Notes: generated from the sequence alone by a model not told the origin. DNA of 64,000 bases from Sporanaerobacter acetigenes DSM 13106 (GCF_900130025.1 NZ_FQXR01000003.1:248001-312000), one strand, 5' to 3'. Numbered from the stretch's first letter, positions 19,324 through 30,420 are shown. Translations and numbers: made by a program.

Positions 19324-20628
19324 TTAAAATTCCTCTATTTCTCCAATTAAATTTTCATCATCTAGCTCAGTTATTTTCACAGTTAATATCCTTCCCTTAT
19401 ATTCCTCTTTAAAAGGAGCTTTAACCCTTACATAGTTTGTAGTATAGCCTTCTATAAAACTTGGATCTTTTGATTCTTCTTCAAACAATACTTCCATAGT
19501 CTTTCCTAATAAATTCTTGTTAAATTTAATAGAAAGTTCTTCTCCCAAATTAATTAATTTTTCACTTCTCTCGTGTTTTATATTGCCATCTACTTGATTT
19601 ATATATTTACTAGCAGGGGTCCCCTTTCTCGGAGAATATTTAAACACATGAATTCTAGAAAAATTTATTTCCTTGACAAAATCACAGGTCTCTTCAAATT
19701 CTTTTTGCCCTTCTCCAGGAAATCCCACTATGACATCCGTAGTAATTCCAGCATAAGGCATATACTCTCTTATGAGTTTTACAATATTTCTATACTCTTC
19801 CGTTGTATATTTTCTATTCATCCTCTTTAGAATGGTATCTGAACCACTTTGTAGGGATAAATGGAAATGATCACAAACTTTTGGCATCTTAATTACACTT
19901 TCCATAAACTCTCTATCTATGAGTGTTGGTTCAATAGAACTAAGTCTTATTCTTTCAATACCTTCAATTTTATTTACTTCTTTTATAACATCTAGTAAAC
20001 TGATGTCTCCTAGATCTTTTCCATAACTGGCTACATGAATACCTGTAAGGACTACCTCTTTAAACCCAGCTTGTGAAAGCCTTTCCGCTTCACTTATTAT
20101 ATTCTCAAGTGTTCTACTTCTAATAGGCCCCCTAGCATAAGGTATGATACAATATGAACAATACTGATTGCAGCCATCTTGTATTTTCATATACGCTCTA
20201 GTCCTTGATTTAATTTCTTCAATCTCTAATTCCTCGAAATTGTTAAGCATTCTAAAATCCTTGACCATATTTATCTTTTTCTTTTCTTCTTTTGCTTCTT
20301 CACACGACTCTACAATTTTTCTTTTATCACTTGTACCAATTATAACGTCTACATCATTCATTTTTTCTATTTCTTTTGGAGCTACTTGAGCATAACATCC
20401 TACCACAGCTATGATAGAATCATGATTGAGCTTCTTTGCTCTTCTAATAAATTGCCTAGATTTTCTATCTCCTAAATTGGTTACAGTACATGTATTTATA
20501 ACATATACATCTGCATACTCATTCTCACCGACTATCTGGTATCCACGTTTTTCAAATAGCTCTTCCATAGCTTCTGTTTCATATTGGTTTACTTTACAAC
20601 CTAGTGTGTGAAATGCAACTTTTTTCAT
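19324..20628 (-). CDS. mtaB: tRNA ms2t6A37 methylthiotransferase MtaB
   Basis: Radical-SAM enzyme that adds the methylthio group to t6A at position 37 of ANN-decoding tRNAs. The N-terminal UPF0004 domain has three cluster cysteines (C11, C47, C78), the radical-SAM motif CNQYCSYC is at C153/C157/C160, and a C-terminal TRAM domain spans about 370-434. 434 aa matches the MtaB (YqeV) class better than MiaB. It is preceded by rsmE and prmA. Confidence 0.93.
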   Translation of the reverse strand: MKKVAFHTLGCKVNQYETEAMEELFEKRGYQIVGENEYADVYVINTCTVTNLGDRKSRQFIRRAKKLNHDSIIAVVGCYAQVAPKEIEKMNDVDVIIGTSDKRKIVESCEEAKEEKKKINMVKDFRMLNNFEELEIEEIKSRTRAYMKIQDGCNQYCSYCIIPYARGPIRSRTLENIISEAERLSQAGFKEVVLTGIHVASYGKDLGDISLLDVIKEVNKIEGIERIRLSSIEPTLIDREFMESVIKMPKVCDHFHLSLQSGSDTILKRMNRKYTTEEYRNIVKLIREYMPYAGITTDVIVGFPGEGQKEFEETCDFVKEINFSRIHVFKYSPRKGTPASKYINQVDGNIKHERSEKLINLGEELSIKFNKNLLGKTMEVLFEEESKDPSFIEGYTTNYVRVKAPFKEEYKGRILTVKITELDDENLIGEIEEF

Positions 20629-20638
20629 TTAACCACTC

Positions 20639-21373
20639 CTAAATATCTCCTAATTCATATAATAATATTGACATAGCCACCAATCCTGCAGTTTCTGTTC
20701 TGAGTATTCTGGGCCCTAAAGAAACTATATTGCTACCAATACTTCTAAGTTCTTCAATTTCTCTTTCTTCAAATCCACCTTCTGGACCAATAATGATATG
20801 AATTTTTTCTCCCTCAATATTTTTCATAACATCCTTTAAATGAACTGTTTCTTCATCCTCATAGGGCACCAGAATGTTTTTTTCATCTTTTAGGGAAGAT
20901 AGCATGTCATTAAATGAAATAATGTTTTTAACTATTGGTATGCAATCTCTCTTGCTCTGTTTAGCTGCTTCTAAAGCTATTTTATTCCAACGTTCTACCT
21001 TTTTATTTTCCTTTTTTATATCATTTATTTTTACGACAGTTCTATCAGTAATCAAAGGATATATCTCCGCAGCTCCCAATTCAGTAGCTTTTTGAACTAT
21101 AAAATCCATTTTGCTACTTTTAGGAAGTCCTTGATAGAGAACTATATGAATTGGAGGTTCATTTTTACTTTTAAACTTTTCTTCTATATTCGCAAGTATA
21201 ATGTTCTTTTCTATACTATGTATTTGACATAAATACAATATGCCTTTAGATACTACCTCTATACTATCTCCTACTTTTAATCTAAGAACATCTTTTATAT
21301 GTTTTACATCTTCCCCTACAATTGTTATAAGATTTTTATTGACTTGATTTTCTTGTACAAAAAATCTATTCAT
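20639..21373 (-). CDS. rsmE: 16S rRNA m3U1498 methyltransferase RsmE
   Basis: SPOUT-class methyltransferase acting on U1498 of 16S rRNA. An N-terminal PUA-like domain (about 1-70) precedes the knotted SPOUT domain, with IIGPEGGFEEREIEEL near 195-210 and a final SLGPRILRTETA block, both family signatures. I begin at the ATG at 21371-21373 (MNRFFV), eight bases after AGGA; longer frames run into prmA. 244 aa. It starts within two bases of the prmA stop. Confidence 0.93.
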   Translation of the reverse strand: MNRFFVQENQVNKNLITIVGEDVKHIKDVLRLKVGDSIEVVSKGILYLCQIHSIEKNIILANIEEKFKSKNEPPIHIVLYQGLPKSSKMDFIVQKATELGAAEIYPLITDRTVVKINDIKKENKKVERWNKIALEAAKQSKRDCIPIVKNIISFNDMLSSLKDEKNILVPYEDEETVHLKDVMKNIEGEKIHIIIGPEGGFEEREIEELRSIGSNIVSLGPRILRTETAGLVAMSILLYELGDI

Positions 21374-21374
21374 A

Positions 21375-22322
21375 TTACTCATCCTTTTCAAGCTTTGATA
21401 CTATGCAAGCCCAACCGTTCATTTTAGATATTTCTAAAACTTTGAATCCCTCTTTTGAAAGAGCATCCACTACCATATCTATTTTTTCTATTATAATTCC
21501 TGAGGATATAAATATACTATCTCCTTTTAAATATGGAGTTATATCAGATGTTAAATCCACAATTATTTCTGCAATAATATTTGATACTATTATATCAGCT
21601 TTTTCATCTACCACATCTAACAAATTTCCTCTTCTTATTTCAACTACATCAGAAACTTTGTTTAGTTGAACATTTTCTTTTGAAACTTTTACGGGAAGTT
21701 CATCTAAATCTACTCCAATAACCTTTTTCCCGCCCAATTTTGCTGCTGCAATACTCAATATACCACTGCCACAACCAATATCAAATATAGTGGACTCTGG
21801 CCTTACATGTTTTTCCAAGGCTCTAATGCACATAGTAGTAGTTTCATGGGTTCCCGTTCCAAAAGCCATTCCTGGGTCTAATTCCACTATTATTTCCCCT
21901 GAGCTTTCTTTATATTTTTCCCAGGTAGGTTTAACCACTATTTTTTCTCCTATTTTTTTAGGTTTATAATATTTTTTCCAAGATTCCGCCCAGTCTTTTT
22001 CGTAAACCTCTGTCGTAGTTACTTCTCCCAATCCTTTGTCTAAATTATATTGAGGGATTTTTTCAACATTTTGCTTTATAAGTTCTATTTTATCTATTAG
22101 ATCTTCACTTTCTGGAAAATATCCTTTTATTATTACTCCTTCAAAATCTTGTTTTAGAAGATTTGGATCAATATAATCCCAATCGTCCTCATTTTTAGCA
22201 AAAGCTAATACATCATTTGGATCTTCAATGGCAAGACCTCCAACTCCTAATTCATACAAAATGTTGGCTACAGCTTCTTCCGCTTCAGTAGTTGTCTTAA
22301 TCTGTACTTCTATCCATTTCAT
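21375..22322 (-). CDS. prmA: Ribosomal protein L11 methyltransferase PrmA
   Basis: Trimethylates ribosomal protein L11. An N-terminal substrate-recognition domain (about 1-95) and a Rossmann methyltransferase domain with FDIGCGSGILSIAAAKLG (about 180-197) and the NIIAEII motif near 245. 315 aa is normal. It follows dnaJ after a terminator and precedes rsmE, the conserved dnaJ-prmA-rsmE order. Confidence 0.95.
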   Translation of the reverse strand: MKWIEVQIKTTTEAEEAVANILYELGVGGLAIEDPNDVLAFAKNEDDWDYIDPNLLKQDFEGVIIKGYFPESEDLIDKIELIKQNVEKIPQYNLDKGLGEVTTTEVYEKDWAESWKKYYKPKKIGEKIVVKPTWEKYKESSGEIIVELDPGMAFGTGTHETTTMCIRALEKHVRPESTIFDIGCGSGILSIAAAKLGGKKVIGVDLDELPVKVSKENVQLNKVSDVVEIRRGNLLDVVDEKADIIVSNIIAEIIVDLTSDITPYLKGDSIFISSGIIIEKIDMVVDALSKEGFKVLEISKMNGWACIVSKLEKDE

Positions 22323-22394
22323 ATGTTTTCACATCCTTTTAAGATTAAGTAAATTCCACATTATTATACCCCATTTTGGGCTTAAAAAAAAGGG

Positions 22395-22428
22395 TTTTAA
22401 AAAACAATCACCTTTTCATAGGTGATCG
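22395..22428 (-). terminator. Terminator after dnaJ
   Basis: Arms ATCACCT and AGGTGAT around six bases (22407-22426), followed on the minus strand by TGTTTTTT. It ends the heat-shock operon transcript after the dnaJ stop. Confidence 0.85.
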
Positions 22429-22432
22429 TTCT

Positions 22433-23542
22433 TTAATTGAAGGCATCTTTCATTTTGTCAAAGAAACCTTTCTTTCCTCCTTTATAACTATCTCCACTTT
22501 CCTTAGCAAATTCGATTAAAATTTCTTTTTGTTTTTCTGTAAGTTTCTTCGGTACTTCTACTTCTACTTTAAAATAAAAATCTCCTTTTCCATATCCTCT
22601 AACATTCTGTACACCTTTGTTTTTAAGTTTAAATACTGTTCCAGTTTGAGTACCTTCTGGAATGTCATATTTAATAGGCCCTTCCAATGTAGGAACCTCT
22701 ATTTCGGATCCTAAGGCTGCTTGAACAAAAGAAATAGGAATATCACAATGTATGTCATTTCCTTCTCTTCTAAATATATCATGTTCTCTGACATTTATAT
22801 AAATATATAAATCTCCTGAAGGTCCCCCTCTTTCCCCTGCATCTCCTTCGCCTTTAATAGATATTATAGAGCCCGTATTTACTCCTGCCGGAACCTTTAC
22901 TTTGATTTTTTTGGAGTTTTTTACTTTACCTGTTCCACCACAAGTTGTGCATTTGTCTTTAATTATTTCACCAGTGCCGCCACATTCATCACAAGTAGCA
23001 ACTCTTACAAATTGTCCAAAAGCTGTATTTTGTGCATACTTTATTTCCCCTGTTCCACCACATTTAGGACAGGTAGTTTTGCTACTGCCAGGCTTAACTC
23101 CAGAACCAGAACAAACACTACATTCATCAACTTTTCTTATCTGTATTTCTTTTTCTACCCCAAATACTGCTTCTTCAAAGCTTAAGTTTAGATTATGTCT
23201 TATATCTGCTCCTTTTCTTGGTCCCGCTCTCCTAGTTTGAGATGAAAATCCTCCACCAAAAATGTCAAATATATCGTCAAATATATCAGAAAAACCTGTA
23301 AATCCGCCAGTTTGTCCTTCTACACCCGCATGACCAAATCTGTCATATTTAGCCCTTTTTTCAGGATCACTCAACACTTCATAAGCTTCATTTAATTCTT
23401 TAAACTTTTGTTCCGCTTCTTCATCGCCTGGGTTCAAATCTGGATGATATTTTTTTGCCAGAGTTCTATATGCTTTCTTTAATTCTTCTTCTGTTGCATC
23501 TTTGGACACATTCAAAACCTCATAATAATCCCTTTTTTCCAC
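22433..23542 (-). CDS. dnaJ: Chaperone DnaJ
   Basis: Hsp40 co-chaperone that stimulates DnaK ATPase. J domain with the HPD motif ([10 protein letters not shown]), Gly/Phe-rich linker, four CxxCxGxG zinc repeats ([32 protein letters not shown]) and C-terminal peptide-binding domains. I choose the GTG at 23540-23542 ([10 protein letters not shown], 369 aa); the open frame extends six codons further to a TTG, but the family starts here. It lies downstream of dnaK behind an intergenic hairpin. Confidence 0.95.
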   Translation of the reverse strand: MEKRDYYEVLNVSKDATEEELKKAYRTLAKKYHPDLNPGDEEAEQKFKELNEAYEVLSDPEKRAKYDRFGHAGVEGQTGGFTGFSDIFDDIFDIFGGGFSSQTRRAGPRKGADIRHNLNLSFEEAVFGVEKEIQIRKVDECSVCSGSGVKPGSSKTTCPKCGGTGEIKYAQNTAFGQFVRVATCDECGGTGEIIKDKCTTCGGTGKVKNSKKIKVKVPAGVNTGSIISIKGEGDAGERGGPSGDLYIYINVREHDIFRREGNDIHCDIPISFVQAALGSEIEVPTLEGPIKYDIPEGTQTGTVFKLKNKGVQNVRGYGKGDFYFKVEVEVPKKLTEKQKEILIEFAKESGDSYKGGKKGFFDKMKDAFN

Positions 23543-23584
23543 TATTTCACCAACTTTCAATGCTATACTAAAGACATTTTACCA

Positions 23585-23622
23585 AAAATCAAAGCTAAAT
23601 GAAACCATTTAGCTTTGATTTT
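23585..23622 (-). terminator. Hairpin between dnaK and dnaJ
   Basis: Seventeen-bp perfect arms around a four-base loop, beginning A4 and ending T4. A partial terminator or processing site here would make DnaJ less abundant than DnaK, as seen in other hrcA operons; that consequence is inferred. Confidence 0.8.
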
Positions 23623-23628
23623 CTTAAA

Positions 23629-25464
23629 TTATTTATCATCATCATCTACTACTTCATAATCTGCATCAACTACATCATCACCATCATTTCCTGTACTTCC
23701 ACTTGTGCCTTGTTGTTGCTGTTGTTGTGCAGCCTGTTCATATAGTTTTTGTGATATAGCATAAAACTCATTTGTCAATTCTTCAGTTTTCTTTTTAATA
23801 TCATCTATATCATCACCTTCAAGTGACTTCTTCAACTCTTTCAATTTTTCTTCTACTTTAGCTTTTTCACTATCTGAAACTGAATCTCCCAATTCATTTA
23901 ATGTCTTTTCTGTTTGATATACCAATGAATCTCCATTGTTCCTAACTTCTATTTCTTCTTGTTTTCTTTTGTCTTCCTCTGCAAATTTTTCAGCTTCTTT
24001 TACTTTCTTTTCAATTTCTTCATCACTTAAATTTGTAGATGCTGTAATTGTTATTTTTTGTTCTTTTCCAGTTCCCAAATCCTTTGCTGATACATTAACT
24101 ATTCCATTGGCATCAATATCAAAAGTAACTTCAATTTGTGGAATTCCTCTTGGAGCTGGTGGTATTCCAGTTAATTGGAATCTACCTAAAGTTGTATTGT
24201 CCTTAGCCATTGGCCTTTCTCCTTGTAACACATGAATGTCAACAGCAGTTTGGCCATCTGCAGCTGTAGAAAATACTTGACTCTTCTTTGTTGGAATAGT
24301 AGTATTTCTATCAATTAACCTTGTCATAACTCCACCTAATGTCTCAATTCCTAAAGATAGTGGTGTTACATCTAATAGCAACAAATCTTTTACTTCTCCA
24401 CTCAATACTCCACCTTGAATAGCTGCTCCTATAGCAACACATTCATCAGGATTTACTCCCTTGTGTGGATCTTTTCCTATAAGTCTTTTAACTGCTTCTT
24501 GAACAGCTGGAATTCTCGTTGAACCACCAACCAATATAACTCTATCTATATCTGATGGAGACAATCCCGCATCCTTTAAAGCCATTCTAGCTGGTTCAAG
24601 AGATTTTTCTACTAAATGAGCTGTCAATTCTTCAAATTTAGCCCTTGAAATATCCATATTCAAATGTACTGGGCCTGATTGAGTAGCTGTAATAAATGGC
24701 AAGTTTACATTTGTAGTCATAGTACTTGATAACTCTTTTTTAGCCTTTTCTGCTGCTTCTTTCAATCTTTGTAGCGCCATATTATCCTGCCTTAAATCTA
24801 TACCATTTTCCTTTTTAAATTCTTCTGCCATATAGTCAATAAGTTCTTGATCAAAATCATCTCCACCTAAATGATTGTTTCCTCTAGTAGATATTACTTC
24901 AAACACTCCATCCCCGAGTTCAAGAATAGATACGTCAAAAGTTCCTCCACCTAAGTCAAATACCATTATTTTATGGTGTTCTTCTTCTTTGTCCATACCA
25001 TATGCAAGGGATGCTGCTGTAGGTTCATTTATGATTCTTCTAACATTTAATCCTGCAATCTTTCCTGCATCCTTTGTTGCCTGTCTTTGACTGTCTGTAA
25101 AATACGCTGGCACCGTGATGACAGCATCTGTTACTTTTTCTCCCAAATAATTTTCTGCATCCATTTTCATTTTTTGCAAAATCATAGCTGAAATATCTTG
25201 AGGTGCATATTTCTTTCCATCAATATTTATACTGTAATCACTACCCATTTCTCTTTTAATAGATGCTATAGTCCTTTCTGGGTTTGTGATGGCTTGCCTT
25301 TTAGCAGTTTCACCAACTAGTCTTTCTCCATCTTTAGTGAAAGCTACTATAGAAGGTGTAGTTCTATTTCCTTCAGCATTAGGTATAACTACAGGTTCTC
25401 CACCTTCCATTACAGCAACACAAGAATTCGTAGTTCCTAAGTCAATTCCTATTATTTTTCCCAT
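23629..25464 (-). CDS. dnaK: Chaperone DnaK (Hsp70)
   Basis: ATP-driven chaperone. Nucleotide-binding domain begins [17 protein letters not shown], with [13 protein letters not shown] near 170 and the linker [13 protein letters not shown] near 360; then the substrate-binding domain, a helical lid, a poly-Gln stretch (eight Q) and an acidic [16 protein letters not shown] end. 611 aa. Third gene of hrcA-grpE-dnaK-dnaJ under CIRCE control. Confidence 0.98.
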   Translation of the reverse strand: MGKIIGIDLGTTNSCVAVMEGGEPVVIPNAEGNRTTPSIVAFTKDGERLVGETAKRQAITNPERTIASIKREMGSDYSINIDGKKYAPQDISAMILQKMKMDAENYLGEKVTDAVITVPAYFTDSQRQATKDAGKIAGLNVRRIINEPTAASLAYGMDKEEEHHKIMVFDLGGGTFDVSILELGDGVFEVISTRGNNHLGGDDFDQELIDYMAEEFKKENGIDLRQDNMALQRLKEAAEKAKKELSSTMTTNVNLPFITATQSGPVHLNMDISRAKFEELTAHLVEKSLEPARMALKDAGLSPSDIDRVILVGGSTRIPAVQEAVKRLIGKDPHKGVNPDECVAIGAAIQGGVLSGEVKDLLLLDVTPLSLGIETLGGVMTRLIDRNTTIPTKKSQVFSTAADGQTAVDIHVLQGERPMAKDNTTLGRFQLTGIPPAPRGIPQIEVTFDIDANGIVNVSAKDLGTGKEQKITITASTNLSDEEIEKKVKEAEKFAEEDKRKQEEIEVRNNGDSLVYQTEKTLNELGDSVSDSEKAKVEEKLKELKKSLEGDDIDDIKKKTEELTNEFYAISQKLYEQAAQQQQQQGTSGSTGNDGDDVVDADYEVVDDDDK

Positions 25465-25493
25465 ATAAATTCCTCCTTGTATACATATTTACT

Positions 25494-26063
25494 TTATTTT
25501 GCAACCTTTACCATACTAGGTCTGATAACTTTATCTTTTAATTTATACCCTTTTTGGAAAACTTCTATAACAGTTCCTTCCTCATATTCATCTGATTCTT
25601 CTTGAAATACAGCGTGATGATAATTTGGATCAAATTTTTCATGCAATGCTTCTATTTCTTCTAAACCATTTTCGTTAAGTACTTTTATTAATTGATTGTA
25701 TATCATTTCCATTCCTTCATAAAATCCATCTTCAGTATCTGTTGAACTACTAAGGGCTCTTTCAAAATTATCCAACACTGGCAACATAGAGTTCAAGATA
25801 TCTTCTGACGCATAACTATATATACTTTCTTTTTCTTTTTCAGCTCTACCTTTGAAATTAACAAAATCTGCCTGTAATCTTAAGAATCTATTATTTAGAT
25901 CTTCCATTTCTCTAATCTTATTTTCCAGCTCATTTTTAAGTTTTTCTACTTCATTTACATCTTTTTCTTCCAGCTCTTCTGTACTTTCCACATTTTTCAA
26001 ATCTTCATTCTCTATTTTTTCACCATGAAACTCCTCAGCAATCTTACCTTCCTTGTTCTCCAT
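25494..26063 (-). CDS. grpE: Nucleotide exchange factor GrpE
   Basis: Releases ADP from DnaK. An acidic N-terminal region and long coiled coil (about 30-95) precede the GrpE beta domain with GMEMIYNQLIKVLNENGLE and FDPNYHHAVFQEE signatures, ending PSMVKVAK. I start at the ATG at 26061-26063 behind AGAGGTGATTTA (189 aa), not the longer open frame that reaches hrcA. It lies in the heat-shock operon between hrcA and dnaK. Confidence 0.95.
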   Translation of the reverse strand: MENKEGKIAEEFHGEKIENEDLKNVESTEELEEKDVNEVEKLKNELENKIREMEDLNNRFLRLQADFVNFKGRAEKEKESIYSYASEDILNSMLPVLDNFERALSSSTDTEDGFYEGMEMIYNQLIKVLNENGLEEIEALHEKFDPNYHHAVFQEESDEYEEGTVIEVFQKGYKLKDKVIRPSMVKVAK

Positions 26064-26155
26064 TAAATCACCTCTTATATCTGTTTTTGGTGCTACATAG
26101 TGGTACCATAGCATCAATTCACACTTTAATAGAGTGTAAGAAAACTTACACCCCA

Positions 26156-27193
26156 TTATTTCATGAAAAACTTGCCTATTATTTCATTTAAATTTATTGC
26201 CAACAAATTTACAGCATTTATAACTTTGAAATAATCCATTCTAGTAGGCCCTATAACACCTATTTTACCAATAGTATCCCCATCTAGTTTATAAGTAGCT
26301 GTTATGAGACTACAATTCTTTATTTCATCTATGGAATTTTCGCCCCCTATGGTTATTTCAAAATCATCTAGTGTGTTTTTTAACAGTATATCCACTACTA
26401 GATCTTTATCCTCAATAAAACTTAAAAATGACCTGGCTTTTGTGACATCACTATATTCAGGAAAATTGAATATATTCGTAACACCATCAGCAAAGACTTC
26501 TACATTTTCTACTTCTTCCAATGATTGATTGATAACAGGTATAATGCTTTCTATAATATTTTTATACTCATACATTTCTTTAAATACTACTGTATCTATT
26601 TCATTACCTATTTCTTCAATAGTCAGACCCTTAAGCTTTTCATTTAAGAAATTTGAAATAATATTTAATTGATCATTTGGTATTTGATTATCTATCCTAA
26701 AAATAGTGTTTTTAACTATTCCTGAATCACTAACAATGACTACCAATATTTCATATTCATCTATGGGTATAAGTTGAATATGTTTAATTGTACTCCTTTT
26801 AAATTGAGGAGCTATAGCCAAAGCTGTATAGTTTGTAATCTTTGAAAGTATCTTTGTTGAATTCTCAATGAGGTTATCCATTTCTACAGCTTCTTTTAAT
26901 AAGTTTTTTTTGATTTCTTGTTTTTTTCTCATATCAATAAAAGCCCTTGGATCCTTTAAAAGCATATCCACATAGAGTCTATAGGCTTTATCTGAAGGTA
27001 CTCTTCCTGCTGAAGTATAGGGCTTATTTAAATACCCTAAATCCTCCAAATCAGACATTTCATTTCTTATAGTTGCAGAGCTTACCCCTAAATCATATTT
27101 TTTAGAAATGGTTCTAGAACCAATAGGTTCTGCACTTGAAATATAGCTGTTTATGATGGCATGAAGTACCCGTAGCTTTCTTTCATCTAACAT
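26156..27193 (-). CDS. hrcA: Heat-inducible repressor HrcA
   Basis: Represses class I heat-shock genes by binding CIRCE; activity depends on GroEL in Bacillus. N-terminal winged helix (about 1-80, with EPIGSRTISKKYDLGVSSATIRNEM), then the GAF-like inducer domain and dimerisation region. 345 aa. First gene of its own operon and directly downstream of a CIRCE element, so it autoregulates. Confidence 0.97.
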   Translation of the reverse strand: MLDERKLRVLHAIINSYISSAEPIGSRTISKKYDLGVSSATIRNEMSDLEDLGYLNKPYTSAGRVPSDKAYRLYVDMLLKDPRAFIDMRKKQEIKKNLLKEAVEMDNLIENSTKILSKITNYTALAIAPQFKRSTIKHIQLIPIDEYEILVVIVSDSGIVKNTIFRIDNQIPNDQLNIISNFLNEKLKGLTIEEIGNEIDTVVFKEMYEYKNIIESIIPVINQSLEEVENVEVFADGVTNIFNFPEYSDVTKARSFLSFIEDKDLVVDILLKNTLDDFEITIGGENSIDEIKNCSLITATYKLDGDTIGKIGVIGPTRMDYFKVINAVNLLAINLNEIIGKFFMK

Positions 27194-27241
27194 TTTATCA
27201 CCCCATATAAATGTAGATTGATTTACAATAAAAGGGTTTTA

Positions 27242-27268
27242 TTAGCACTCTATATTATTGAGTGCTAA
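27242..27268 (-). promoter_or_regulatory. CIRCE operator of hrcA-grpE-dnaK-dnaJ
   Basis: Perfect CIRCE: TTAGCACTC, nine bases, GAGTGCTAA, lying between the promoter and hrcA on the minus strand. HrcA binds it as a dimer. Confidence 0.98.
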
Positions 27269-27281
27269 TCCTTACGATTTA

Positions 27282-27310
27282 AAGTTATCACTACTATTAA
27301 AATTTGTCAA
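27282..27310 (-). promoter_or_regulatory. Promoter of the heat-shock operon
   Basis: TTGACA (27305-27310), 17-base spacer and TAACTT (27282-27287) on the minus strand. CIRCE begins 13 bases downstream of the -10, so the operator overlaps the transcription start region. Confidence 0.85.
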
Positions 27311-27336
27311 TACTTTTTAAGAAATTAATTCATTAT

Positions 27337-28473
27337 TTATGGCAACAAATCTACAAAAACTAAATTACATAAATCTAAACCTTTTTCAGTTAATCTTATA
27401 TTTTTATCATCAATATAAATTAAACCATTTTTCTTATGTTTATTAAAAATCTCCCTATATATATTATCAATTGAAACTCCAAATCTATTAAAAAAATCTT
27501 TTTTATCTATTCCCTGTACTAGTCTCAACCCTAGTATTAAATACTCTGCTATTTCCATTTCCCTATCAATCGTTTCTTCTCCACTTATAGGAAATTTATT
27601 TTTACTTAAAAATTCAAAATACTCCTGAAAATTTTCATAGTTCCAATACCTCTTTCCCCAAATATTTGAATGGGAACCAAGACCTACACCTATATAGGGT
27701 TTAAGTTTCCAATAGAACAAATTGTGTTTGCAAGCATATCCTTTTTTAGCTAAATTTGATATTTCATAATGTTCATATCCCTTAGATTGCAAATATTTCA
27801 CCCCATCATGATACATTTTTCTTTCTTCTCCCTCATCAGGCAATATTATTTTCCCATTTTGGTACCAATCATAGTATTTAGTTCCTTCTTCTATTATTAA
27901 ACTATAAAAAGATATATGCTCTACACCCAATTTAACAACTTCTCCCAAAGTGAAAAACAAATCATCAAAAGTTTGACCTGGCAGTCCAAACATTAAATCT
28001 ACATTTATATTTGAAAAATTATACTTTCTTAAAAGATTGTATGTTTCATAGAAATCTTCTGAATTGTGAACTCTTCCAATCTTTTTTAATATATTGTCTC
28101 TTAAAGATTGACACCCTATACTCACTCTATTTATTCCCATTTCCCTATATATTTTAACTTTTTCTCTATCCATAGTTTTAGGATTTACTTCTATAGAAAT
28201 CTCTTCTAAATTATCTACATTTAAATTTTCATAAATAGTTTCAAGTATTTTACCTATATATATTGCCTCTATAGAAGAAGGAGTCCCTCCTCCAAAAAAA
28301 ATAGTTTTAATTGTATAATCTTCTAATTTATCTTTATATAACTTTATTTCATTGTTTAAATGATCTATGTAGTCTGGTATCAATAGTTTTTTATTTGAAA
28401 AAGAATTGAAATCACAATAATAACATTTACTTATACAAAATGGAATGTGTATATACAAAGCCAATTCTTTCAT
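27337..28473 (-). CDS. hemW: Heme chaperone HemW-like radical SAM protein
   Basis: Radical-SAM protein of the HemW (formerly oxygen-independent coproporphyrinogen oxidase-like) family; HemW transfers heme in characterised species. Cluster motif C13-x3-C17-x2-C20 (HIPFCISKCYYC), GGGTPSS near 66-72, and a C-terminal HemN_C-like winged region. I start at the ATG at 28471-28473 after AGGAGG; 378 aa. It follows lepA through a hairpin, a conserved lepA-hemW-hrcA order. Confidence 0.9.
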   Translation of the reverse strand: MKELALYIHIPFCISKCYYCDFNSFSNKKLLIPDYIDHLNNEIKLYKDKLEDYTIKTIFFGGGTPSSIEAIYIGKILETIYENLNVDNLEEISIEVNPKTMDREKVKIYREMGINRVSIGCQSLRDNILKKIGRVHNSEDFYETYNLLRKYNFSNINVDLMFGLPGQTFDDLFFTLGEVVKLGVEHISFYSLIIEEGTKYYDWYQNGKIILPDEGEERKMYHDGVKYLQSKGYEHYEISNLAKKGYACKHNLFYWKLKPYIGVGLGSHSNIWGKRYWNYENFQEYFEFLSKNKFPISGEETIDREMEIAEYLILGLRLVQGIDKKDFFNRFGVSIDNIYREIFNKHKKNGLIYIDDKNIRLTEKGLDLCNLVFVDLLP

Positions 28474-28485
28474 ACCTTGCCTCCT

Positions 28486-28520
28486 AAAATTAATGCACAC
28501 AAATTGTGTGCATTAATTTT
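28486..28520 (-). terminator. Palindrome at the lepA stop
   Basis: Seventeen-bp arms around a single base, containing the lepA stop and starting with A4 and ending with T4. It lies right before the hemW ribosome site, so it may attenuate read-through from lepA into hemW. Confidence 0.7.
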
Positions 28521-30327
28521 TTTCATCATATTTTAAAACTGATAAAAATGCTTCCTGAGGAACTTCTACATTACCTATTTGTCTCATTCTCTTCTTTCCT
28601 TCTTTTTGTTTCTCAAGCAATTTCTTCTTTCTCGATATATCTCCACCATAGCATTTTGCAAGAACATCCTTCCTCAAAGCTTTAACTGTCTCTCTCGCTA
28701 TTATCTTTGAACCTATGGAAGCCTGTACAGGTACAGCAAACTGATGCCTTGGTATTACATCTTTGAGCCTTTCAACAATAACTCTAGCTCTCTCATAAGA
28801 CTTTTCCTCATGTACTATGATAGAGAAAGCATCTACCAATTCTCCATTTATCAAAATATCTAATTTAACTAATTCTGATTGTTTGTATCCTTTTAGATCA
28901 TAATCAAGAGATGCATAACCTCTAGTTTTAGATTTAAGTGCATCGAAAAAGTCATATATAACTTCATTAAGTGGAAGTTCATAATGCATAACCACCCTTG
29001 TCTCTTCAAGATATTCCATATTTATAAATGTACCTCTTCGATTTTGACAAAGCTCCATTATAGCTCCTACATAGTCTGTTGGAGTCATTATAGACACATC
29101 TACAATAGGTTCTTCCATATATTCTATTTCAGTAGATGGTGGAAGATTGGTTGGATTTTGTATATAAAGCATTTCTCCATCTGATTTTTTCACTTTATAT
29201 ATAACACTTGGTGCAGTGGTTATAATATTTAAATCAAATTCTCTTTCCAGTCTTTCTTGTACAATTTCCATATGAAGAAGTCCTAAAAAACCACATCTAA
29301 AACCAAATCCTAAAGCTATAGAAGTTTCAGGTTCAAATACTAAACTTGCATCATTTACCTGAAGTTTTTCTAAAGCATCTCGAACCGAGTTGAAATCTTC
29401 TCCTTCTGCTGGATAAATACCACAATAGACCATTGGAGTTACTTTTTTATATCCTGGAAGGGGTTTTTCTGTTGGATTCTCATAGCTAGTGATAGTGTCC
29501 CCGACTCTTGCATCTTTTACATTCTTGATACTAGCAGTTACATATCCTACATCTCCCGCTTCAAGTCTATCTAGTGGTAATTGTTTAGACGCATTTACTC
29601 CCACTTCTACTACTTCATATACTTTGCCTGTTGACATCATCTGTATTTCCATTCCTGGTGCTATAGAGCCTTCAAATACTCTTATATATGAAACAACTCC
29701 TTTATAGCTATCATAGTATGAGTCAAAAATAAGAGCTTTCAAAGGTGCATTTATACCGCCCACCGGTGCTGGAACAGATGATACTATTTTTTCTAATACG
29801 GCTTGAATATTGGTACCTTCTTTTGCTGAAACAAGAGGTGCATCAGAGCAATCTATTCCAATCACATCTTCAACTTCTTTTTTTACTTCATCAGGTCTTG
29901 CACTTGGCAAATCAATTTTATTTATAATAGGGATTATCTCAAGATTTTGATCTAGAGCTAAATAAACATTTGCCAGCGTTTGAGCTTCTATTCCTTGAGT
30001 AGCATCTACTACTAAAAGTGCTCCCTCACAAGCTGCAAGACTTCTTGACACTTCATAGTTAAAGTCTACATGCCCTGGAGTATCTATTAGATTTAAAATA
30101 TATTCTTCCCCATCATTTGCCTTATATATAAGTCTTATTGCTTTTAACTTAATAGTTATTCCTCTTTCTCTTTCCAAATCCATGCTATCCAACATTTGAG
30201 CATGCATTTCCCTTGAAGTTAAGAGTCCAGTTTTCTCTATGAGTCTATCTGCTAACGTAGACTTGCCATGATCTATATGAGCTATTATAGAAAAGTTCCT
30301 AATCCTTTTTTGTTTATCTTTTTGCAT
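28513..30327 (-). CDS. lepA: Elongation factor 4 (LepA)
   Basis: Ribosome-binding translational GTPase; promotes back-translocation in vitro and affects initiation. G1 AHIDHGKST (16-24), G3 DTPGH, G4 NKIDLP, then EF-G-like domains and the LepA-specific C-terminal domain with [16 protein letters not shown]. 604 aa. Own promoter upstream; hemW downstream. Confidence 0.97.
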   Translation of the reverse strand: MQKDKQKRIRNFSIIAHIDHGKSTLADRLIEKTGLLTSREMHAQMLDSMDLERERGITIKLKAIRLIYKANDGEEYILNLIDTPGHVDFNYEVSRSLAACEGALLVVDATQGIEAQTLANVYLALDQNLEIIPIINKIDLPSARPDEVKKEVEDVIGIDCSDAPLVSAKEGTNIQAVLEKIVSSVPAPVGGINAPLKALIFDSYYDSYKGVVSYIRVFEGSIAPGMEIQMMSTGKVYEVVEVGVNASKQLPLDRLEAGDVGYVTASIKNVKDARVGDTITSYENPTEKPLPGYKKVTPMVYCGIYPAEGEDFNSVRDALEKLQVNDASLVFEPETSIALGFGFRCGFLGLLHMEIVQERLEREFDLNIITTAPSVIYKVKKSDGEMLYIQNPTNLPPSTEIEYMEEPIVDVSIMTPTDYVGAIMELCQNRRGTFINMEYLEETRVVMHYELPLNEVIYDFFDALKSKTRGYASLDYDLKGYKQSELVKLDILINGELVDAFSIIVHEEKSYERARVIVERLKDVIPRHQFAVPVQASIGSKIIARETVKALRKDVLAKCYGGDISRKKKLLEKQKEGKKRMRQIGNVEVPQEAFLSVLKYDEKN

Positions 30328-30364
30328 GTTTTTCCTCCTTAGAGTATGAGAATAATCTTAAATA

Positions 30365-30393
30365 ATTATAGCAAAAAAAATAGTTTATGTAAA
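30365..30393 (-). promoter_or_regulatory. Promoter of lepA
   Basis: TTTACA (30388-30393), 17-base spacer, TATAAT (30365-30370) on the minus strand, about 40 bases before the lepA start. Confidence 0.75.
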
Positions 30394-30395
30394 TT

Positions 30396-30420
30396 AAATG
30401 ACCAGATTTACTGGTCATTT
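30396..30420 (-). terminator. Terminator of the 88-aa membrane protein gene
   Basis: Ten-bp arms (AAATGACCAG and CTGGTCATTT) around five bases, containing the stop codon of the upstream gene and followed by a T-rich stretch. It overlaps the upstream edge of the lepA promoter region. Confidence 0.65.

Noticed and set aside
25494-26156. Longer GrpE form starting near the hrcA stop
   Set aside because: The upstream part has no ribosome site and does not resemble GrpE; the ATG at 26063 has a good site and gives the family length.
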